Shown: in pieces, positions 1-9,149 of the stretch
Numbering within the stretch: position 1 is the stretch's first letter
Layout of the letters: each line of letters starts with the position of its first letter
Origin: Sphingomonas turrisvirgatae
GTDB taxonomy: Bacteria > Pseudomonadota > Alphaproteobacteria > Sphingomonadales > Sphingomonadaceae
Length of the DNA: 64,000 nt
Reading direction: 5' to 3'
Assembly (NCBI RefSeq): GCF_001721295.1
Contig: NZ_MDDS01000035.1
Coordinates: 124,001 to 188,000 of the forward strand
Translations under genes and position numbers: made by a program
Notes under the pieces: generated by a model
The model's input: the letters and a program-made list of their open reading frames with translations, nothing else
The model's database searches: none
Told to the model about the DNA's origin: nothing

Positions 1-1245
1 ACCGGCGTCAGTCTCAACTCGACCTCGGTCGCGCAAGCGCTGAACCCGCAGGATGGGCTCTACACGCTCGCGCTGCTCGAGGCGGAGACCGAGTTCCGGG
101 TGATCGGATCGGTCCAGCGCGTGCTGACCGGGACCGAGCGCGCCGCGATCCTCGCCGCGCTGACTGCCCCGACGACGCGGATCGTCAGCACGACGGTGAC
201 CGAGAAGGGCTATTGCCTGAGCAGCGACGGCACGCTCGACATGGCGCATCCCGCGATCCTTGCCGACCTCGACGCGCCGGACACGCCGAAATCGGTGATC
301 GGCTGGCTCGCACTCGGCCTTGCCGAACGGCGGCGGCAGGGGCTGACCGGCATCACGGTCCTGTCGTGCGACAACCTGACCGACAATGGCCGCAAGCTGG
401 GCGCTGCGGTACGCGCCTTTGCCGCGGCGACCGATCCCGACACGGCGAGCTGGATCGAGGATCAGGTCCGCTTTCCCAATGCCATGGTCGATTCGATCAC
501 GCCGGCGACGGACGATACGCTGCGTGCCCGGGTGGCGCAGGCGATCGGCATGGAGGACGCCTGGCCGATCCAGCGCGAACGCTTCACGCAATGGGTGGTC
601 GAGGACGACTTTGCCGGCGAACGGCCCGAGCTCGAGCGCGCCGGCGTGACCTTTACCCGCGACGTGCATGGGTTCGAGGCGGCGAAGCTGCGCCTGCTCA
701 ACGGGCCGCACTCGACGCTGGCCTATGTCGGGCTGGGGCTGGGCCATGGCAGCGTCGCGCAGGCAATGGCGGACACGCGGCTGGCCGGGTTTGTCGAGCA
801 GCTGATGCGCGAGGATATCGCGCCGTCGGTCGCGGCGCCCGACGGGTTCGACCTGAGCGGCTATATCGGCGACATCCTGAAGCGTTTTGCCAACCCGGCG
901 ATCGAGCACAAGCTGTCGCAGATCGCCTGGGACGGGTCGCAGAAACTGCCTTATCGCATCCTCGATACCACGCGCGACGCGCTGGCAGCGGGCCGCCCGA
1001 TCGACCGACTGGTGGTGCCGATCGCAGCCTGGCTGCGCTTCATCGAGCGCGCGGCGGCGAGCGGTTCCGCCATCACCGATCCACTGGCCGAGCGGTTGCT
1101 GGCGGCGGGCGGCGACTGGCGGGCGATCCTGGCAATGGGCGACGTGTTCGGCGACCTGGGCGACGATCCGCGGTTCGTGGCTGCCGTGACGCGGGCGCAT
1201 GGCGCGCTGGCCGATCCGGCGGGGTATGCTTTGGTGACCGTGTGA
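1..1245 (+). CDS. Mannitol dehydrogenase family protein, fructuronate reductase-like (5' end outside window)
   Basis: Long-chain polyol dehydrogenase that would interconvert a ketose or keto-uronate with its polyol using NAD(H). The reading frame is open from base 1, so the N-terminal Rossmann part is cut by the window edge and 414 residues are visible. The visible start, GVSLNSTSVAQAL followed by QDGLYTLAL, matches the region just after the nucleotide-binding loop in this family. The family active-site pattern K-x4-N-x2-H is visible as KLRLLNGPH around bases 688-711. A convergent LacI-type regulator lies beyond a large inverted repeat. Mannitol, arabinitol or fructuronate activity cannot be separated from sequence alone. 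The sugar-acid genes at the other end of the window make a uronate role plausible, but that is inference. Confidence 0.88.
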   Translation, partial: TGVSLNSTSVAQALNPQDGLYTLALLEAETEFRVIGSVQRVLTGTERAAILAALTAPTTRIVSTTVTEKGYCLSSDGTLDMAHPAILADLDAPDTPKSVIGWLALGLAERRRQGLTGITVLSCDNLTDNGRKLGAAVRAFAAATDPDTASWIEDQVRFPNAMVDSITPATDDTLRARVAQAIGMEDAWPIQRERFTQWVVEDDFAGERPELERAGVTFTRDVHGFEAAKLRLLNGPHSTLAYVGLGLGHGSVAQAMADTRLAGFVEQLMREDIAPSVAAPDGFDLSGYIGDILKRFANPAIEHKLSQIAWDGSQKLPYRILDTTRDALAAGRPIDRLVVPIAAWLRFIERAAASGSAITDPLAERLLAAGGDWRAILAMGDVFGDLGDDPRFVAAVTRAHGALADPAGYALVTV

Positions 1246-1277
1246 AGAAGAAGGGGTTCGCGCTAAGGCGCTAAGGC

Positions 1278-1468
1278 GCGAAGAGAAGAAGATTAGATCA
1301 CGCGGAGACGCGGAGGACGCAGAGGGGTTAGAGATTGCCGCGCTAGCGGCCTTCATGCTCGCCCGGGCCGCCAAGCCGCAGCGTTGCAACGAGATAAGGC
1401 GCTTCGCGCCGAAGTAACATCTCTGCGTCCTCCGCGTCTCCGCGTGAATCCGGTCTTCTTCTCTTCGC
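1278..1468. repeat. Large imperfect inverted repeat between convergent genes
   Basis: Two arms of about 47 bp (1278-1324 and 1421-1468) are reverse complements apart from a few bases in the middle. They are separated by 96 bp that contain smaller echoes (aaggcgc, ttcgcgcc). The inner 26 bp of each arm match exactly. The repeat sits between the ends of two convergent genes and could form a cruciform or a long RNA hairpin that blocks read-through. Similar GCGGAGACGCGGAG-type intergenic repeats are scattered in many bacterial genomes. I see no transposase. Confidence 0.8.
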
Positions 1469-1490
1469 GTCTTCGCGTGAACCCGTTCTT

Positions 1491-2501
1491 CTACCCCGCC
1501 GCCGGCCCGCTCGATCCGCCTTCGATCAGGCGCAGGTCGGCCTTAAGCTCGACCGTCTCCTCCGCGTCTTCCACGATGTCGAGCAGGCAACGGGTCGCGA
1601 GTTGCGCCATGTCGCCGAGCGGGCGGTAGACGCTGGTGAGCGAGGGGGTCAGCATCCGTGCCAGCATCGATCCGTCGAATCCGACCACCGACAATTGGTC
1701 AGGCACCGCAACGCCGCGCGATGCCGCTGCCTTGACCACCGACGCCGCCATGATGTCGTTTGCCGCGAAGATTGCGGTCGGGCGCGGATCGAGCGCCAGC
1801 AAGCGTTCGGCAGCAGCGTTGCCGGATTCGAAATCATAGTCGCCTTCCGCTTCCCCGGCGAGGCTCAGTCCGGCGTCCGACAGCGCGGCGATGAACCCGG
1901 CGCGCCGCTGCGCGGCGGAGGCCACCGCCAACGGGCCGTTGATCATCGCGATACGACGGTGGCCCAAGGCGATCAGGTGACGCGCCACATCGGCCGCAGC
2001 ACCGCGTTCGTCCGAGATCAGCGTCGCTGCGAAGTGCTGCACCGGGGTCGAGGACAGAGCGACGGCAGGAACGCCGGCCGCCAGCAGCGCGGCGCCGATG
2101 CCCTCTACCCCGGACACCGGCGGCATTACGACGACGCCGTCGACCCGCGAGCGCCGCACGAAATCGAGCGCGTCGGCGACCGACCCATCATCGCCGGTCG
2201 GCGTCGGATGGATGACCAGTTCATAGCCGCGTGCCGTCGCCTCTTCGACCACCCCGCGCTGGATGGTGTCGAGCACCAGCGCGTTGCGATCGTTGTGAAT
2301 AATCCCGATCAGGTAGGATCGCCCCGTCGCCAGCCCGCGGGCGCGCGCGCTGGGTGAAAAGCCGAGCCGGGCGATCGCGGCCTCGATCCGCTCACGCGTT
2401 TCGGCATTCACCTTGGTCGAGCGATTGAGCACGCGCGAGACAGTGCGGATGGAGACGCCTGCCGCATCGGCGACGTCGTGAATTGTGGCACCCTTCCCCA
2501 T
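1491..2501 (-). CDS. LacI/GalR family transcriptional regulator
   Basis: DNA-binding repressor of 336 residues. The N-terminal LacI helix-turn-helix is clear at residues 4-52 (ATIHDVADAAGVS, then TVSRVLN and a hinge at SPSARARGLATG). A periplasmic-binding-protein-like effector domain follows, with the usual FAANDIMA and VVGFDGS segments. The start at 2501 gives the normal family N-terminus. It lies 33 bases downstream of the dctA stop on the same strand, with a strong palindrome in the gap, which suggests autoregulation. The ligand is unknown. Its neighbours, a polyol/uronate dehydrogenase and a dicarboxylate symporter, suggest sugar-acid or organic-acid control. Confidence 0.95.
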   Translation of the reverse strand: MGKGATIHDVADAAGVSIRTVSRVLNRSTKVNAETRERIEAAIARLGFSPSARARGLATGRSYLIGIIHNDRNALVLDTIQRGVVEEATARGYELVIHPTPTGDDGSVADALDFVRRSRVDGVVVMPPVSGVEGIGAALLAAGVPAVALSSTPVQHFAATLISDERGAAADVARHLIALGHRRIAMINGPLAVASAAQRRAGFIAALSDAGLSLAGEAEGDYDFESGNAAAERLLALDPRPTAIFAANDIMAASVVKAAASRGVAVPDQLSVVGFDGSMLARMLTPSLTSVYRPLGDMAQLATRCLLDIVEDAEETVELKADLRLIEGGSSGPAAG

Positions 2502-2507
2502 TGCTCC

Positions 2508-2525
2508 GTTGCTAGCGGTAGCAAC
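2508..2525. promoter_or_regulatory. LacI-type operator in front of the LacI gene
   Basis: An 18-bp palindrome with 7-bp perfect arms GTTGCTA / TAGCAAC around a GCGG centre, including the central CG typical of LacI-family operators. It ends only 6 bases before the LacI start codon, so bound repressor would block its own gene. Its half-sites differ from those of the second LacI cluster (62841 and 63965), so the two regulators should not cross-regulate. Confidence 0.72.
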
Positions 2526-2534
2526 CGGCGATGG

Positions 2535-3869
2535 CTAGTCCGGGTCGGTTTCGCTGGCGGGGCGGGCGGGACCCGGCGCCGGTTCTCCGTTCAAGGCCCG
2601 GTGCAACGCATCGCGATCGAGCGCGCCGTCCCATCGCGCGACGACGATGGTGGCGACGGCATTGCCGATGAAGTTGGTCAGGCTGCGGCACTCGCTCATG
2701 AATCGGTCGATACCCAGGATCAGCGCCATGCCGGCGACAGGAACCGAGGGCACGATCGACAGCGTCGCGGCCAGGGTGATGAAGCCGGCGCCGGTGACCC
2801 CCGCCGCGCCCTTGGACGAGATCATCGCGACGAGCAGCAGCGCGATCTGGTCGCCGAGCGACAGGTCGACGTTGCATGCCTGCGCGATGAACAGCGCAGC
2901 CAGCGTCATGTAGATGTTGGTGCCGTCGAGGTTGAAGGAATAGCCGGTGGGCACGACCAGGCCGACGACCGGCTTGGCGCAGCCGGCGCGCTCCATCTTG
3001 TCCATGAGGCTGGGCAGCGCGCTTTCCGACGACGAGGTGCCGAGCACCAGCAGCAACTCGGCCTTGAGATAGCGGATGAGCTTGAGGATCGAGAAGCCGG
3101 TGAGCCGGGCAACCGTGCCGAGCACCAGCAGCACGAAAATGAGCGAGGTAAGATAGAAGGTGGCGACGAGGCCGGCGAGATTGGCGAGCGATTCGATCCC
3201 GTATTTGCCGATGGTGAAGGCCATCGCGCCGAACGCGCCGATCGGTGCCGCGCGCATCAGGATGCCGACCAGCTTGAACACGACGAGGCCGACCCGCTCG
3301 AGCATGTCGCGGACCGGCGCGGCTGGTTCGCCGACCATCGAGAGCGCGATGCCGAACAGGATGGCGACGAGCAGCACCGGCAGCAGCTGATCCCCGGCCA
3401 GCGCCGACACGAGCGTGGTCGGGATGATCGCCATCAGGAACGCGACGATGCCGCTCTCGTGCGCCTTGGCGACATAGCCCGTGACCGCCCCTTGATCGAG
3501 CGTGGCGGGGTCGACATTCATGCCCGCGCCGGGCTGTACCGTGTTGGCGACGATCAGCCCGACGATCAGCGCCAGCGTCGAGAAGAACAGGAAATAGGCA
3601 AACGCCTTGCCCGCCACGCGACCGACCGACTTGAGCTCGGTCATGCCCGCGATGCCGGTCACCAGCGTCAGGAAGATGACCGGCGCGATGATCATCTTGA
3701 CCAGCTTGATGAACGCATCGCCCAGCGGCTTCAGCGCCTCGCCGGTCTGTGCCCAGAAATAGCCGATCGTCACGCCGAGCGCGATCGCGATCAGCACCTG
3801 GACGTAAAGCTGACCATACCAGGCCGTGCGGCGGGACGGTTGATCCGAATAGTTGAGCGCAACGGCCAT
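2535..3869 (-). CDS. dctA: Dicarboxylate/amino acid:cation symporter (DctA/GltP family)
   Basis: Inner-membrane secondary transporter of 444 residues that imports C4-dicarboxylates or acidic amino acids with cations. It has the family's membrane layout, with [16 protein letters not shown] as the first helix. The serine-rich re-entrant loop [11 protein letters not shown] and the NLDGT motif (in [14 protein letters not shown]) are both present, followed by the second re-entrant region [13 protein letters not shown]. Length is normal. The last about 15 residues are proline-rich and probably cytoplasmic. It precedes the LacI gene on the same strand. DctA and GltP cannot be separated with certainty from sequence. 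Confidence 0.93.
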   Translation of the reverse strand: MAVALNYSDQPSRRTAWYGQLYVQVLIAIALGVTIGYFWAQTGEALKPLGDAFIKLVKMIIAPVIFLTLVTGIAGMTELKSVGRVAGKAFAYFLFFSTLALIVGLIVANTVQPGAGMNVDPATLDQGAVTGYVAKAHESGIVAFLMAIIPTTLVSALAGDQLLPVLLVAILFGIALSMVGEPAAPVRDMLERVGLVVFKLVGILMRAAPIGAFGAMAFTIGKYGIESLANLAGLVATFYLTSLIFVLLVLGTVARLTGFSILKLIRYLKAELLLVLGTSSSESALPSLMDKMERAGCAKPVVGLVVPTGYSFNLDGTNIYMTLAALFIAQACNVDLSLGDQIALLLVAMISSKGAAGVTGAGFITLAATLSIVPSVPVAGMALILGIDRFMSECRSLTNFIGNAVATIVVARWDGALDRDALHRALNGEPAPGPARPASETDPD

Positions 3870-4028
3870 CGAGGTGCAGGCTTAGGGTCAGGGTTCGTTA
3901 CTGGCAACGGCCGTGATCGAACGGCGCTCGCGCCGTCGTGTTCGGCCCTGCCGGCCATGGTGCCAGGTTATGACGGGGGCATATTTGGCGGCATCCACAA
4001 CCGGCGCGCCAGCGTGTAAGGGGGACCC

Positions 4029-5756
4029 ATGTCCTTGCGTATTCTTGCCACCTCGCTCGCCCTTGCCGCGACGCTCGCCGGCTGCGCGCCGCGCGCTGCC
4101 GCGCCGAGCGTCGCGCCCGCGCCGCTGTCCCCACCCGCGACCGCCGCACCCGCACGGCAAGGCTTCGTCGCCGCCGCGCACCCGCTGGCGGCAGAGGCCG
4201 GGCTGGCGGTGCTTCGCCGCGGCGGATCGGCAGTCGATGCCGCGGTCGCGGTCCAGGCCATGCTGAGCCTCGTCGAGCCGCAGAGCAGCGGCATGGGCGG
4301 GGGCGCGTTCATGACGCGCTATGATGCCAAGACCCGCGCGGTGACCGTCTATGACGGGCGCGAGACGGCGCCGGCGGGCGCGACGCCCGACATGCTGCTG
4401 GGCCCGGACGGCAAGCCCATCCCCTTCCCTGTCGCCGTTCTTTCCGGCCGTGCCACCGGGGTGCCGGGCGTGGTGCGGATGCTCGCGCTCGCGCAGCAGC
4501 GTCACGGCAAGCTGCGCTGGGCGGACTTGTTCGGCGAGAGCATCGCCGCGGCGCAGAACGGCTTCATCGTCAGCCCGCGCCTCGGCCGCTTTGCCAATTC
4601 GAACGGGCCGCAAGCCACTGCGCCGGACGCGGTCGCCTATTTCCGCAACGCGCGCGGCGAGAAGATCAAGGCCGGCGATACGCTGAAGAACCCGGCCTAT
4701 GCCGCCTTTCTGCGACGGCTGGCCGCGCAGGGGCCGGACGCAATGTACCGGGGCGAGACCGCGCGGCGCATCGTCGCGCGGGTGCGGCAGGGCGAGTTGC
4801 CGGGTGCGATGACCGAGGCGGACCTGGCCGCATATCGGCCGGTGGTGCGCGAAGCGGTGTGCAACGGCTATCGCGTCTATATCCTGTGCGCCCCGCCGCC
4901 GCCCTCATCGGGCGTGGGGCTGCTGCAACTGATGGCGATGATCGAACGCACCGACATCGGCGCGCGCGGCTCCGACGATCCGGTCGCCTGGGTCAAATAT
5001 GCCGAGGCGAGCCGACTGATGTATGCCGACCGCGACGCTTATGTCGGCGACGTTGCGGGCGTGCCGGTCAAGGGGCTGATCGACCCGGCCTATGTCGCCA
5101 GCCGCGCCGCGCTGATCGGCGAGCGCGCTGGCCCGCCGCCGGTCGCCGGGACGCCGCCGGGCGCGGTCACCGCGCGGATCGACGCTACCGACGAGGTCGC
5201 CGGCACGTCGCACTTCATCGTGATCGATGGCGACGGCAACGCGGTGTCGATGACCACCACCGTGGAAAGCTATTTCGGCACGGGGCGCATGGTCGATGGC
5301 TTTTTCCTCAACAACCAGATGACCGACTTTTCGTTCGTGCCGGAGGGGCCGAACGCGATCGCACCGGGCAAGCGGCCGCGATCATCGATGGTGCCGACGG
5401 TGATCCTCAATTCCGACCGCACGCTTGCCGGCGCGATCGGATCGCCGGGCGGCAATGCGATCCTGGGCTATGTATCCAAGGCGCTGATCGGGATCATCGA
5501 CTGGAACCTGCCGGTCGCGAACGCGATCGCCCTGCCCAACCTGATTGCGCGCGGATCGAGCTTCAACGGCGAAGTCGACAAGTTCGCACCCGGTGTGGTC
5601 GCAGGGCTGGCCGAACGTGGCGTGATGCTGCGGGCCGGACAGGGCGAGGATAGCGGGCTGCACGGCGTCTTCATCCGGGGCGGCAGGTTCGACGGCGGGG
5701 CCGATCCGCGCCGGGACGGCGTCGCCCGAACGATCGACTTGTCGAAGGGGCAATGA
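4029..5756 (+). CDS. ggt: Gamma-glutamyltransferase, lipoprotein form
   Basis: Transfers or hydrolyses the gamma-glutamyl group of glutathione in the periplasm. It has 575 residues. It begins with a lipoprotein signal (LAGC lipobox, Cys19), so it is probably membrane-anchored. The proenzyme is cut by itself before the catalytic threonine, here Thr393 in [10 protein letters not shown], and the small subunit carries the expected [11 protein letters not shown] region. The glycine-rich [10 protein letters not shown] segment of the large subunit is present. The start is supported by a GGGGGA ribosome site. The stop is followed after one base by the start of the VOC gene, suggesting one transcript. 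Confidence 0.95.
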   Translation: MSLRILATSLALAATLAGCAPRAAAPSVAPAPLSPPATAAPARQGFVAAAHPLAAEAGLAVLRRGGSAVDAAVAVQAMLSLVEPQSSGMGGGAFMTRYDAKTRAVTVYDGRETAPAGATPDMLLGPDGKPIPFPVAVLSGRATGVPGVVRMLALAQQRHGKLRWADLFGESIAAAQNGFIVSPRLGRFANSNGPQATAPDAVAYFRNARGEKIKAGDTLKNPAYAAFLRRLAAQGPDAMYRGETARRIVARVRQGELPGAMTEADLAAYRPVVREAVCNGYRVYILCAPPPPSSGVGLLQLMAMIERTDIGARGSDDPVAWVKYAEASRLMYADRDAYVGDVAGVPVKGLIDPAYVASRAALIGERAGPPPVAGTPPGAVTARIDATDEVAGTSHFIVIDGDGNAVSMTTTVESYFGTGRMVDGFFLNNQMTDFSFVPEGPNAIAPGKRPRSSMVPTVILNSDRTLAGAIGSPGGNAILGYVSKALIGIIDWNLPVANAIALPNLIARGSSFNGEVDKFAPGVVAGLAERGVMLRAGQGEDSGLHGVFIRGGRFDGGADPRRDGVARTIDLSKGQ

Positions 5757-5757
5757 C

Positions 5758-6182
5758 ATGAGCGAACTCACCCCATTTCACATTGCGTTCCCCGTCGACG
5801 ATCTTCACGCCGCGCGGCACTTTTACGGCACGGTGCTGGGCTGTCGCGAGGGGCGGAGCAGCGACGAGTGGATCGATTTCGACCTGTTCGGCCATCAGAT
5901 CGTGGCGCATCGCGTCGCAGGTCCGCGCGATACAGCCGCCCATAATCCGGTCGATGGCCATGCGGTGCCGGTGCCGCATTTCGGCGTGGGGTGCTGCGCC
6001 CGGCGCAGTGGCAGGCGCTGGCCGACCGGCTGAAAGGCCATGGCGTCGCGTTCGTCATAGAGCCGCACACGCGTTTTCCCGGACAGCCAGGCGAGCAATC
6101 GACGATGTTCTTCCTCGATCCCGCAGGCAATGCGCTGGAGTTCAAGGCGTTCGCCGACCTGGGGCAGCTGTTCGCGACCTGA
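5758..6182 (+). pseudogene. VOC family protein (glyoxalase fold), frameshifted
   Basis: Two partial frames together make one VOC (vicinal oxygen chelate) protein of about 140 residues. The first (from 5758) holds [18 protein letters not shown] and runs to VPHFGV. The second, in the -1 frame from about 5991, continues with [14 protein letters not shown] and ends with FFLDPAGNALEFKAF. The break falls in a run of four G at 5988-5991. One missing base, or two extra bases, would restore the frame. Metal-ligand positions (His in the first half, Glu in ALEFKAF) survive. This is either a recent inactivating mutation or a base-calling error in the G run. It follows ggt directly. Confidence 0.82.
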
Positions 6183-6200
6183 TCCGCTTCGCGCAGCCGT

Positions 6201-6255
6201 TGAACCTGCCGCGCGCTTGCGTGTTCCTTCCGCAAAGGAACATGCGGAAGGTTCA
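6201..6255. promoter_or_regulatory. Nested inverted repeats in the L,D-transpeptidase leader
   Basis: An inner hairpin CTTCCGCA / TGCGGAAG (6227-6250, 8-bp arms, 8-base loop) and an outer pair TGAACCT (6201-6207) / AGGTTCA (6249-6255) share bases and cannot form fully together. The purine stretch that would act as ribosome site for the gene at 6258 lies inside the right arm. A role in translation control or as a terminator for the preceding gene is possible. Confidence 0.5.
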
Positions 6256-6257
6256 GG

Positions 6258-7580
6258 ATGATACGGCAACGGATCGGGTGGAAATTGGCGATGGTCGCGC
6301 CGCTGGCGCTGGCGGCGGCGCTGCCGGTTCAACCGGTGCAGGCGCAATTGGCCGATCCCCAGCTGGCCGCGGCGCTCGCGGACACCGGCATGGATCGCGA
6401 ACTTCGCGCCTTCTATGCCGCGCGCGGGTTTCGCCCGATATGGATGGCGAGCAACGCCAGCATGACCGCAGCCGAACGGCTGATCGAAACCCTCGAACAG
6501 GCCGATCTCGATGGGGTGGACCCGGGCGACTACCGCCCGCGCCGGTTACGCGATGCGATCGAGGATGCGCGGACGGGCAACCGCAAGGACGCGGCCAAGG
6601 CCGAGGCGCTGATCTCACGCAGCTTCGTCGCCTATGTTCGCGATTTGAACGGCCGCGTCGCCTCACCGATGACCTCGACCGATCCGGATTTCCGCACCGA
6701 ACTGCCCTCGGCGCGCGAGATCCTGGCCAAGGCTGCGGCAGCGCCGTCGCTGAGCCTCTTTGTCACCAACAACGGCTGGGCGCACCCCTTCTACGCGCAG
6801 TTGCGCCGCGCCGTGCTGCAGGCATCGCCCGGATCGCGACAGGCCCGGTTGCTTGAGTTGAACCTGACCCGCGCGCGCGGCCTGCCGGTCAGCGATACCC
6901 GTCACGTGGTGGTCGATACCGCGGGCGGGCGGCTGTACATGTTCGACGGCGGCAAGGTCGTCGACAGCATGAAGGTGATCGCCGGGCGCCCCGCCACGCC
7001 GACGCCGATGATGCGCAGCGTCATCCGCTATGCGACGCTCAATCCCTATTGGAACGTGCCGACCGATCTGACCCGCAGCCGGCTGGCGCCCGAGGTGGTC
7101 GCCAAGGGACCGGCGTTCCTGAAGGCAGGCGGTTACGATGTGCTGTCCGACTGGTCGCCGCATGCCGCACCGACCGACCCCAAGCTGGTCGACTGGCAGG
7201 CGGTGGCGGACGGGCACCGCGTCGTGCGCGTTCGCCAGCGACCCGGCATCGGCAACGGCATGGGGCGGATGAAGTTCATGTTCCCCAATGGCGACGACAT
7301 CTACCTGCACGACACGCCGGAAAAGGGCCTGTTCAGCAATGCCGGCCGCTATTTCAGCGCCGGCTGCATCCGGCTGGAGGATGCGCGGCGGCTGGGGCGC
7401 TGGCTGTTCGGCAAGCCGCTGACGACCGCCTCCGCCAAGCCCGAGCAGCGCGTGGAACTGGCCACCCCGGTGCCGATCTACATCACCTATTTCACCGCAT
7501 TTCCCACTGGGCAGCGTGTGGCGCTGCGCGCTGACGTGTACAAGCGCGACGCCGAATCCATGCGGATGAGCATGCGCTAG
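6258..7580 (+). CDS. L,D-transpeptidase (YcbB/LdtD-like, YkuD domain)
   Basis: Periplasmic cell-wall enzyme of 440 residues that forms 3-3 peptidoglycan cross-links or attaches proteins to the wall. It starts with a signal peptide (MIRQRIGWK, then an alanine-rich core to QPVQAQ). An N-terminal scaffold and peptidoglycan-binding-like region follow, with FYAARGFRPIWM near residue 50. The catalytic YkuD domain begins around residue 215 (RHVVVDTAGGRLYMF). The active-site motif is YLHDTPEKGLFS, then FSAGCIRLED with Cys370. Length fits the large LdtD group. A strong bidirectional terminator follows the stop codon. Confidence 0.94.
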   Translation: MIRQRIGWKLAMVAPLALAAALPVQPVQAQLADPQLAAALADTGMDRELRAFYAARGFRPIWMASNASMTAAERLIETLEQADLDGVDPGDYRPRRLRDAIEDARTGNRKDAAKAEALISRSFVAYVRDLNGRVASPMTSTDPDFRTELPSAREILAKAAAAPSLSLFVTNNGWAHPFYAQLRRAVLQASPGSRQARLLELNLTRARGLPVSDTRHVVVDTAGGRLYMFDGGKVVDSMKVIAGRPATPTPMMRSVIRYATLNPYWNVPTDLTRSRLAPEVVAKGPAFLKAGGYDVLSDWSPHAAPTDPKLVDWQAVADGHRVVRVRQRPGIGNGMGRMKFMFPNGDDIYLHDTPEKGLFSNAGRYFSAGCIRLEDARRLGRWLFGKPLTTASAKPEQRVELATPVPIYITYFTAFPTGQRVALRADVYKRDAESMRMSMR

Positions 7581-7588
7581 TCATGAAA

Positions 7589-7616
7589 AAACCGCCCGGT
7601 TCGCACCGGGCGGTTT
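7589..7616. terminator. Bidirectional rho-independent terminator between convergent genes
   Basis: A perfect 12-bp stem AAACCGCCCGGT / ACCGGGCGGTTT with a 4-base loop. It has an A run on its left and a T-rich stretch on its right, so it can end transcription of both the transpeptidase gene (plus) and the lipoprotein gene (minus). Confidence 0.9.
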
Positions 7617-7639
7617 CTCCTCCTCGTCCGTGCGGAGCG

Positions 7640-8200
7640 TCAGCCGCGCTCGGCCGCGCGCGAGCCGGCCTGATAGCCCGAAGGCACGCCTTCATAATAT
7701 TGACCGCCACGGGTATAGCCGTCGACGCAGCCGTCATTGTTGTTGTCGGCCCAGATCGCGCCGGCAATGCCGCCGACCACCGCGCCGGCAATCGCGCCTT
7801 CCAGGATACCGACGCTGGTCAGCGCGCCGACGCCGACGCCGGCCGCTGCGCCGATGCCCGCACCCTTGGCAGCCGAGCCGCCCACGCTGGCACAGCGGCG
7901 CGCGCCGGGCACATAGCCAGCGGGCGCGCCGGCATAATATTGACCGTCGCGATAATAACCGTCCGCGCGGCCATCGCCGTCCTGGTCAGCCCAGACTGCG
8001 CCGGCGATGCCGCCGACCACCGCGCCGATCATCGCGCCTTCGATCGGGGCGCCGGCCGCGATCGCGCCGACGGCAGCACCACCGGCGGCACCGACTGCCG
8101 CGCCCGTGCCGACTGCGGCCAGATCGCTGTCACCCGTCGTCGCACATGCGCCGAGCGAGAGCGAGCCGGCCAACAACGCTGCTGTGAACATCTTTTTCAT
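7640..8200 (-). CDS. Glycine-zipper lipoprotein with a duplicated DxDxDG module
   Basis: Lipoprotein of 186 residues with signal MKKMFTAALLAGSLSLGAC (lipobox LGAC, Cys19). I chose the start at 8200 because it follows AGGAGGAG at the right distance and gives this signal. The open frame extends further upstream without support. The mature protein is two copies of one module: a glycine-zipper hairpin (GGIAGAVWAD and GGIAGAIWAD), then a calcium-loop-like DQDGDGRADG or DNNNDGCVDG, then a GQYY..G.P.GY..G.R tail. Glycine-zipper lipoproteins usually insert into or stabilise the outer membrane. The added acidic loops suggest metal binding, which is inference. Confidence 0.85.
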   Translation of the reverse strand: MKKMFTAALLAGSLSLGACATTGDSDLAAVGTGAAVGAAGGAAVGAIAAGAPIEGAMIGAVVGGIAGAVWADQDGDGRADGYYRDGQYYAGAPAGYVPGARRCASVGGSAAKGAGIGAAAGVGVGALTSVGILEGAIAGAVVGGIAGAIWADNNNDGCVDGYTRGGQYYEGVPSGYQAGSRAAERG

Positions 8201-8303
8201 CGGGCACTCCTCCTGCTGAATCCAAAGGGGAGCGCGACCGTAAGAGGGGAGGCGGTCAACGCTCCCCCCGCAGGCCAAACGAGGAAAGCGCCCGACCGTT
8301 CCC

Positions 8304-9047
8304 TCAGCGTAGCGAAAGCCGTTTCGCGGTCTCGATCGGGGCGGCGAACGAGGTGCCGGTGCCGGTCACCGGCCGCCCATCGGCAAGCGCGGTCGGCACC
8401 GCGACGCCGAGCTGCCAGCTGTAATGATAGCCCGCCGGTGTCGCCGCGTCGGGACGATTGGTGCCGGTCCAGGCGACGCCGGCGGCGTCGACCGCGCCGA
8501 CCAGCACGCCATTGGGATAGGCAGCGCGGGCCAGGCGCAGATTGCCCGGATGATCCGCGCCGTCATTGCCCGCCGCCATCACGACCGTGATGCCATGCCG
8601 CGCCGCGTCGCGCACCGCGTCGGCGATCGCGGGATGATCGGCCATGGCGAGCGACAGGTTGATCGCATCGACCTTCAACCGCGTGGCCTGACGGATCGCG
8701 GCGGCGACGGTGTGCACGCTGCGCACGCAAGGCGCCTGCGCGCCGGGCGGGCAGCCTGCCGGATCGTCGACGCGCAGCGACACGATATCGACCGGCGCGC
8801 TGGCGGCACGAGCAAGGATCGTCGCGACCATGGTGCCGTGATCCGACGCGGGGTGAAAGGCGGGACGCGCGGGACTTGCCGCCATGTCATATTCGGCGAC
8901 CACCCGACCGCCGAGCTCAGCCGTGCGCGCCACGCCCGAATCGATCACCGCAACCACCGACCGCCGCTGTACGACGCCGTCCCGTGCCCCGGCAGCCGAT
9001 GCGCCGATCAGCGCAAGCCCGGCCGCCGCCATCCCAATGAACCGCAA
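8304..9047 (-). CDS. Small secreted S8 (subtilisin-like) serine peptidase
   Basis: Peptidase of 247 residues with a complete subtilase triad: Asp36 in VVAVIDSGV, His70 in SDHGTMVA and Ser233 in GTGTSFAAP. Asn161 in AAGNDG forms the oxyanion hole. Residues 1-21 form a signal peptide. I kept the TTG start at 9047 because a GGAG lies 9 bases upstream and it supplies the Arg of the signal; an in-frame ATG at 9032 is the alternative. There is almost nothing between the signal and the catalytic Asp, so the usual I9 propeptide is missing. The C-terminus ends soon after the catalytic Ser. This is at the lower size limit for the family. Confidence 0.88.
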   Translation of the reverse strand: MRFIGMAAAGLALIGASAAGARDGVVQRRSVVAVIDSGVARTAELGGRVVAEYDMAASPARPAFHPASDHGTMVATILARAASAPVDIVSLRVDDPAGCPPGAQAPCVRSVHTVAAAIRQATRLKVDAINLSLAMADHPAIADAVRDAARHGITVVMAAGNDGADHPGNLRLARAAYPNGVLVGAVDAAGVAWTGTNRPDAATPAGYHYSWQLGVAVPTALADGRPVTGTGTSFAAPIETAKRLSLR

Positions 9048-9149
9048 AGCGCGTTGCTCCGGCAGTGCCGATGATCGCGGTTGTGGCCCCCCGGCCCCCG
9101 ATCTCCCGGCAATTTCGCTACAGGCCGGCCCCCCGACCCTGTCCGAAAG

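Noticed and set aside
2478..4019. Plus-strand frame of 513 codons opposite dctA
   Set aside because: Arg/Asp/His-rich low-quality sequence that mirrors dctA; no ribosome site or family; an antisense shadow of a clear transporter gene.
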